From assembly GCA_002343845.1 (NCBI GenBank), contig DDSQ01000195.1:1938-17607 (forward strand): 15,670 bases of DNA, written 5' to 3'. Source of the stretch: Planctomycetes bacterium UBA2386. GTDB taxonomy: Bacteria; Planctomycetota; UBA1135; UBA2386. Below are positions 15,025-15,670 of this stretch, one piece after another. The notes under the pieces are model-generated. The model was given only the letters and a program-made list of their open reading frames with translations, made no database searches and was not told the origin of the DNA. How positions within the stretch are numbered: position 1 is the stretch's first letter; every line of letters starts with the position of its first letter. A program made the translations under genes and the position numbers.

Positions 15025-15670
<646 letters not shown>

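Overview
The window is a GC-rich chromosomal segment, roughly 70% GC by eye. It has short gaps between genes, mostly bacterial housekeeping and signalling families, and no plasmid, phage or transposon genes. An exported formylglycine-generating-enzyme-fold protein, a HEAT-repeat protein, an M14 peptidase, an HD-GYP regulator and a sigma-54 activator together fit a high-GC Planctomycetota lineage. Other high-GC Gram-negative groups cannot be excluded. Most start codons lack a clear Shine-Dalgarno sequence; the HEAT-repeat gene is the exception.

Left part (1-5146). A fragment of a plus-strand gene ends at 55. A minus-strand type II NADH dehydrogenase (71-1363) diverges from an exported M14 zinc carboxypeptidase (1462-3036), and their shared 98-nt gap holds a 16-bp palindrome. 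The peptidase converges, with only 10 nt between stops, on a fused class II aldolase/short-chain dehydrogenase (3047-5146). That fusion is of the type that cleaves rhamnulose-1-phosphate-like sugars and processes lactaldehyde.

Middle part (5190-10322). An RluA/RluD-family pseudouridine synthase lies just upstream of the aldolase fusion in the same direction. It diverges from a receiver plus HD-GYP response regulator (6349-7452), a probable cyclic-di-GMP phosphodiesterase. A 289-nt gap with several inverted repeats follows. Next comes a two-gene unit: an exported FGE-fold protein without the catalytic cysteines (7742-9748), and 7 nt later an RmlC-like cupin (9756-10322).

Right part (10370-15670). 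Everything up to 14797 is on the minus strand. In transcription order it holds an exported HEAT-repeat protein with an embedded degenerate receiver-like domain (14797-12674), tRNA-Thr(CGU) (12567-12492), a small lipoprotein (12354-11821) and a cardiolipin-synthase-type phospholipase D (11821-10370). The stop of the lipoprotein and the start of cls share one base (TGATG). The HEAT gene has the best promoter and ribosome-binding site of the window. It diverges from an NtrX/NtrC-type receiver-AAA+ regulator cut by the window end (15025-15670).

I found no CRISPR array, insertion sequence, toxin-antitoxin pair, defence island or biosynthetic cluster. The most unusual element is the receiver-like fold, lacking its phospho-acceptor aspartate, inside a secreted HEAT-repeat protein.
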